Source: Pseudomonadota bacterium
GTDB lineage: Bacteria; Cyanobacteriota; Vampirovibrionia; LMEP-6097
Assembly: GCA_009924885.1 (NCBI GenBank)
Contig: RFQS01000128.1
Coordinates: 1 to 6,420 of the forward strand
Reading direction: 5' to 3'
DNA: 6,420 nucleotides
In this document: in pieces, positions 5,135 to 6,420 of the stretch
Position numbering within the stretch: position 1 is the stretch's first letter
Layout of the letters: each line of letters opens with the position of its first letter
Translations under genes and position numbers: made by a program
The notes under the pieces: generated by a model
What the model was told of the DNA's origin: nothing
What the model saw: the letters and a program-made list of their open reading frames with translations, nothing else
Databases searched by the model: none

Positions 5135-6420
5135 TATCTATCGACCTGTAATAAAATCCTTCTTAATTCAGCTACACTCCAAGCCTGAGCGATGCAACCT
5201 CTCGGTGCATGAGGTTCATCACCATCAAAAATTTCAGAGACCGAATAATAACCACCATGCTTTAAATGAGAATCAAAATAATTAATCATAGTTCTGATAC
5301 GTTTTTTAGTAGCGTCTAAATTATCGGTAGTCTTTAAAAGTGCATCAAAGAAGGGACCTAGAAGCCAAGTCCAGACAGTACCATTATGATAAGCTGCATC
5401 TCTAAGATTCACATCACCTTCATAGTGCCCTTTATAGTGAGAATCAGCTTTATTTAAAGTTCTTAAACCAAAAGGTGTAAGTAATTCTTCCTCTACTATT
5501 CTTACAAGAGAAACCTGCTCGAATTTACCTAAGGGTGAATACTCTAGAGAAATAGCCAATAGCTGATTAGGTCTTAATTGCTTATTTGGAATTAAAGTAG
5601 GATTCTGAGAACCATTTACATAAGTAGGTAAAACATAATCAGCAAGATAGCCTTTTTCTTCTAACCAAAATACTTTCGTATAGTTAGCTTTAACTTTATC
5701 CTTAAGCTCTGAAACTTTATCCTTAAAAGGATCTTTAAACTCTATCGCTAACTCCTCTACAAAGGATAGGGCATTAAACCATAGAGCATTAATTTCGACG
5801 AGCATTCCCCTGCGAGGCGTTACAGCAAGACCATTAACTCTTGCATCCATCCAAGTAAGTGAATCCTGTTCTGTACCAGATTCTATTAAACCTAAATCAT
5901 TAAACTTAAGATGAGCTGAACGCCCCTCTTGATAAGCGTTAATAATATCTTTCAGGTCTTCCCAGAATTCTTTTTTTATCAAGGATAAAGAACATTTCTT
6001 CTTATAATAGAACTGTTGTAAAGCCCAGAATAACCACAGAGAAGCATCTACACTGTTATAGGCTGAATGCTCAACATCATCACCTATCATATTTGGAATT
6101 AAACCATCCTGCTTAAAGTCTAAAAAGCGCTTGAATACTTTAGTGAATTCCTTCTCTAAAGAGGTTTCTAGAAGTATACCTGGTAAAGAGATCATAGTAT
6201 CTCTTCCCCACTCACCGAACCAGTGATAGCCTGCGATTATAGAATAAGTATCATTTTTACTTTTGATCAAGAATTGATTAGCTGAATAAGTAAGCTGAGA
6301 AAGCATGTCAGCATTTTTTAAATTATTAGATTTAATCAGCTTCGCTCTTCTAGAAAATTCCTCACTCCATAAAGATTTTAAAGATTTTTTTAATTCACCA
6401 GAATTATGAACTGCGACATA
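5134..6420 (-). CDS. Glycogen debranching enzyme, amylo-alpha-1,6-glucosidase domain (5' end outside window)
   Basis: A cytosolic enzyme that hydrolyses alpha-1,6 branch points in glycogen. The frame stays open to the right edge, giving 428 visible residues, so the ATG at 6306 is probably an internal Met and the N-terminal domain of this family lies outside the window. Numbered from the edge, the (alpha/alpha)6-barrel motifs of the GDE C-terminal family are GYHWFGEWGRDTMISLPG (64-81), TWMDA (189-193), TPRRGMLVEINALW (201-214), RPNQLLAIS (283-291), YHNGTVWTWLLGPF (344-357) and GCIAQAWSVAE (408-418). The acidic residues in TWMDA and in the last motif are candidate catalytic groups. The C-terminus is intact and overlaps the next gene by one base. 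It is the first visible gene of the - strand operon, whose promoter must lie further right. No glycogen synthase or phosphorylase is in view. Confidence 0.9.
   Translation of the reverse strand, partial: YVAVHNSGELKKSLKSLWSEEFSRRAKLIKSNNLKNADMLSQLTYSANQFLIKSKNDTYSIIAGYHWFGEWGRDTMISLPGILLETSLEKEFTKVFKRFLDFKQDGLIPNMIGDDVEHSAYNSVDASLWLFWALQQFYYKKKCSLSLIKKEFWEDLKDIINAYQEGRSAHLKFNDLGLIESGTEQDSLTWMDARVNGLAVTPRRGMLVEINALWFNALSFVEELAIEFKDPFKDKVSELKDKVKANYTKVFWLEEKGYLADYVLPTYVNGSQNPTLIPNKQLRPNQLLAISLEYSPLGKFEQVSLVRIVEEELLTPFGLRTLNKADSHYKGHYEGDVNLRDAAYHNGTVWTWLLGPFFDALLKTTDNLDATKKRIRTMINYFDSHLKHGGYYSVSEIFDGDEPHAPRGCIAQAWSVAELRRILLQVDR

Noticed and set aside
6304..6306. The ATG at 6306 as the start of the debranching enzyme
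   Set aside because: The frame continues open for 38 more codons to the window edge, and the family normally has a further N-terminal domain, so this is most likely an internal methionine.

Overview
This is a low-GC, gene-dense bacterial stretch. It looks Gram-negative: the CysN-type sulfate adenylyltransferase subunit and the DppC/OppC permease are of the usual proteobacterial-like form. Short palindromic repeats sit both between genes and in frame inside a gene. That habit is best known from the Rickettsia palindromic elements, so a Rickettsiales-like or other host-associated lineage is plausible. I do not recognise the repeat core itself, and the presence of trpC, cysN and a glycogen debranching enzyme means a wider gene set than classical Rickettsia. 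The lineage is therefore left open.

Layout. Bases 1-61 hold what may be the last codons of an upstream gene. On the + strand follow a DppC/OppC-type peptide ABC transporter permease (71-1087), an intergenic palindromic element (1111-1233) and adenine phosphoribosyltransferase apt (1254-1805). Everything from 1849 to the right edge lies on the - strand. In transcription order it reads: a glycogen debranching enzyme cut by the window edge (6420-5134), a small bacterial PH-like protein (5134-4745), cysN (4742-3318), trpC (3321-2500), then a frameshifted N-acetylmuramoyl-L-alanine amidase (about 2447-1849). The first four overlap by 1 or 4 bases or are 2 bases apart, so they almost certainly form one transcript, although they serve unrelated pathways (glycogen breakdown, sulfate activation, tryptophan synthesis). 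apt and the amidase converge.

The most striking observation is the repeat pair. The intergenic copy and a copy inserted in frame in cysN (3984-4108) are both 123 bp when aligned. Their 89-base cores are about 91% identical, but their terminal arms differ at 11 of 34 positions while each arm pair stays fully complementary, through five compensatory pair changes and one G-T wobble. In cysN the element adds about 41 codons between the G5 motif of the GTPase domain and the start of domain 2. The intergenic copy keeps the same reading frame open. A second point is the amidase frameshift, which lies at an A AAG GGG heptamer directly before a stop codon and a 14-bp palindrome. It could be a decay lesion, a sequencing error or programmed frameshifting.
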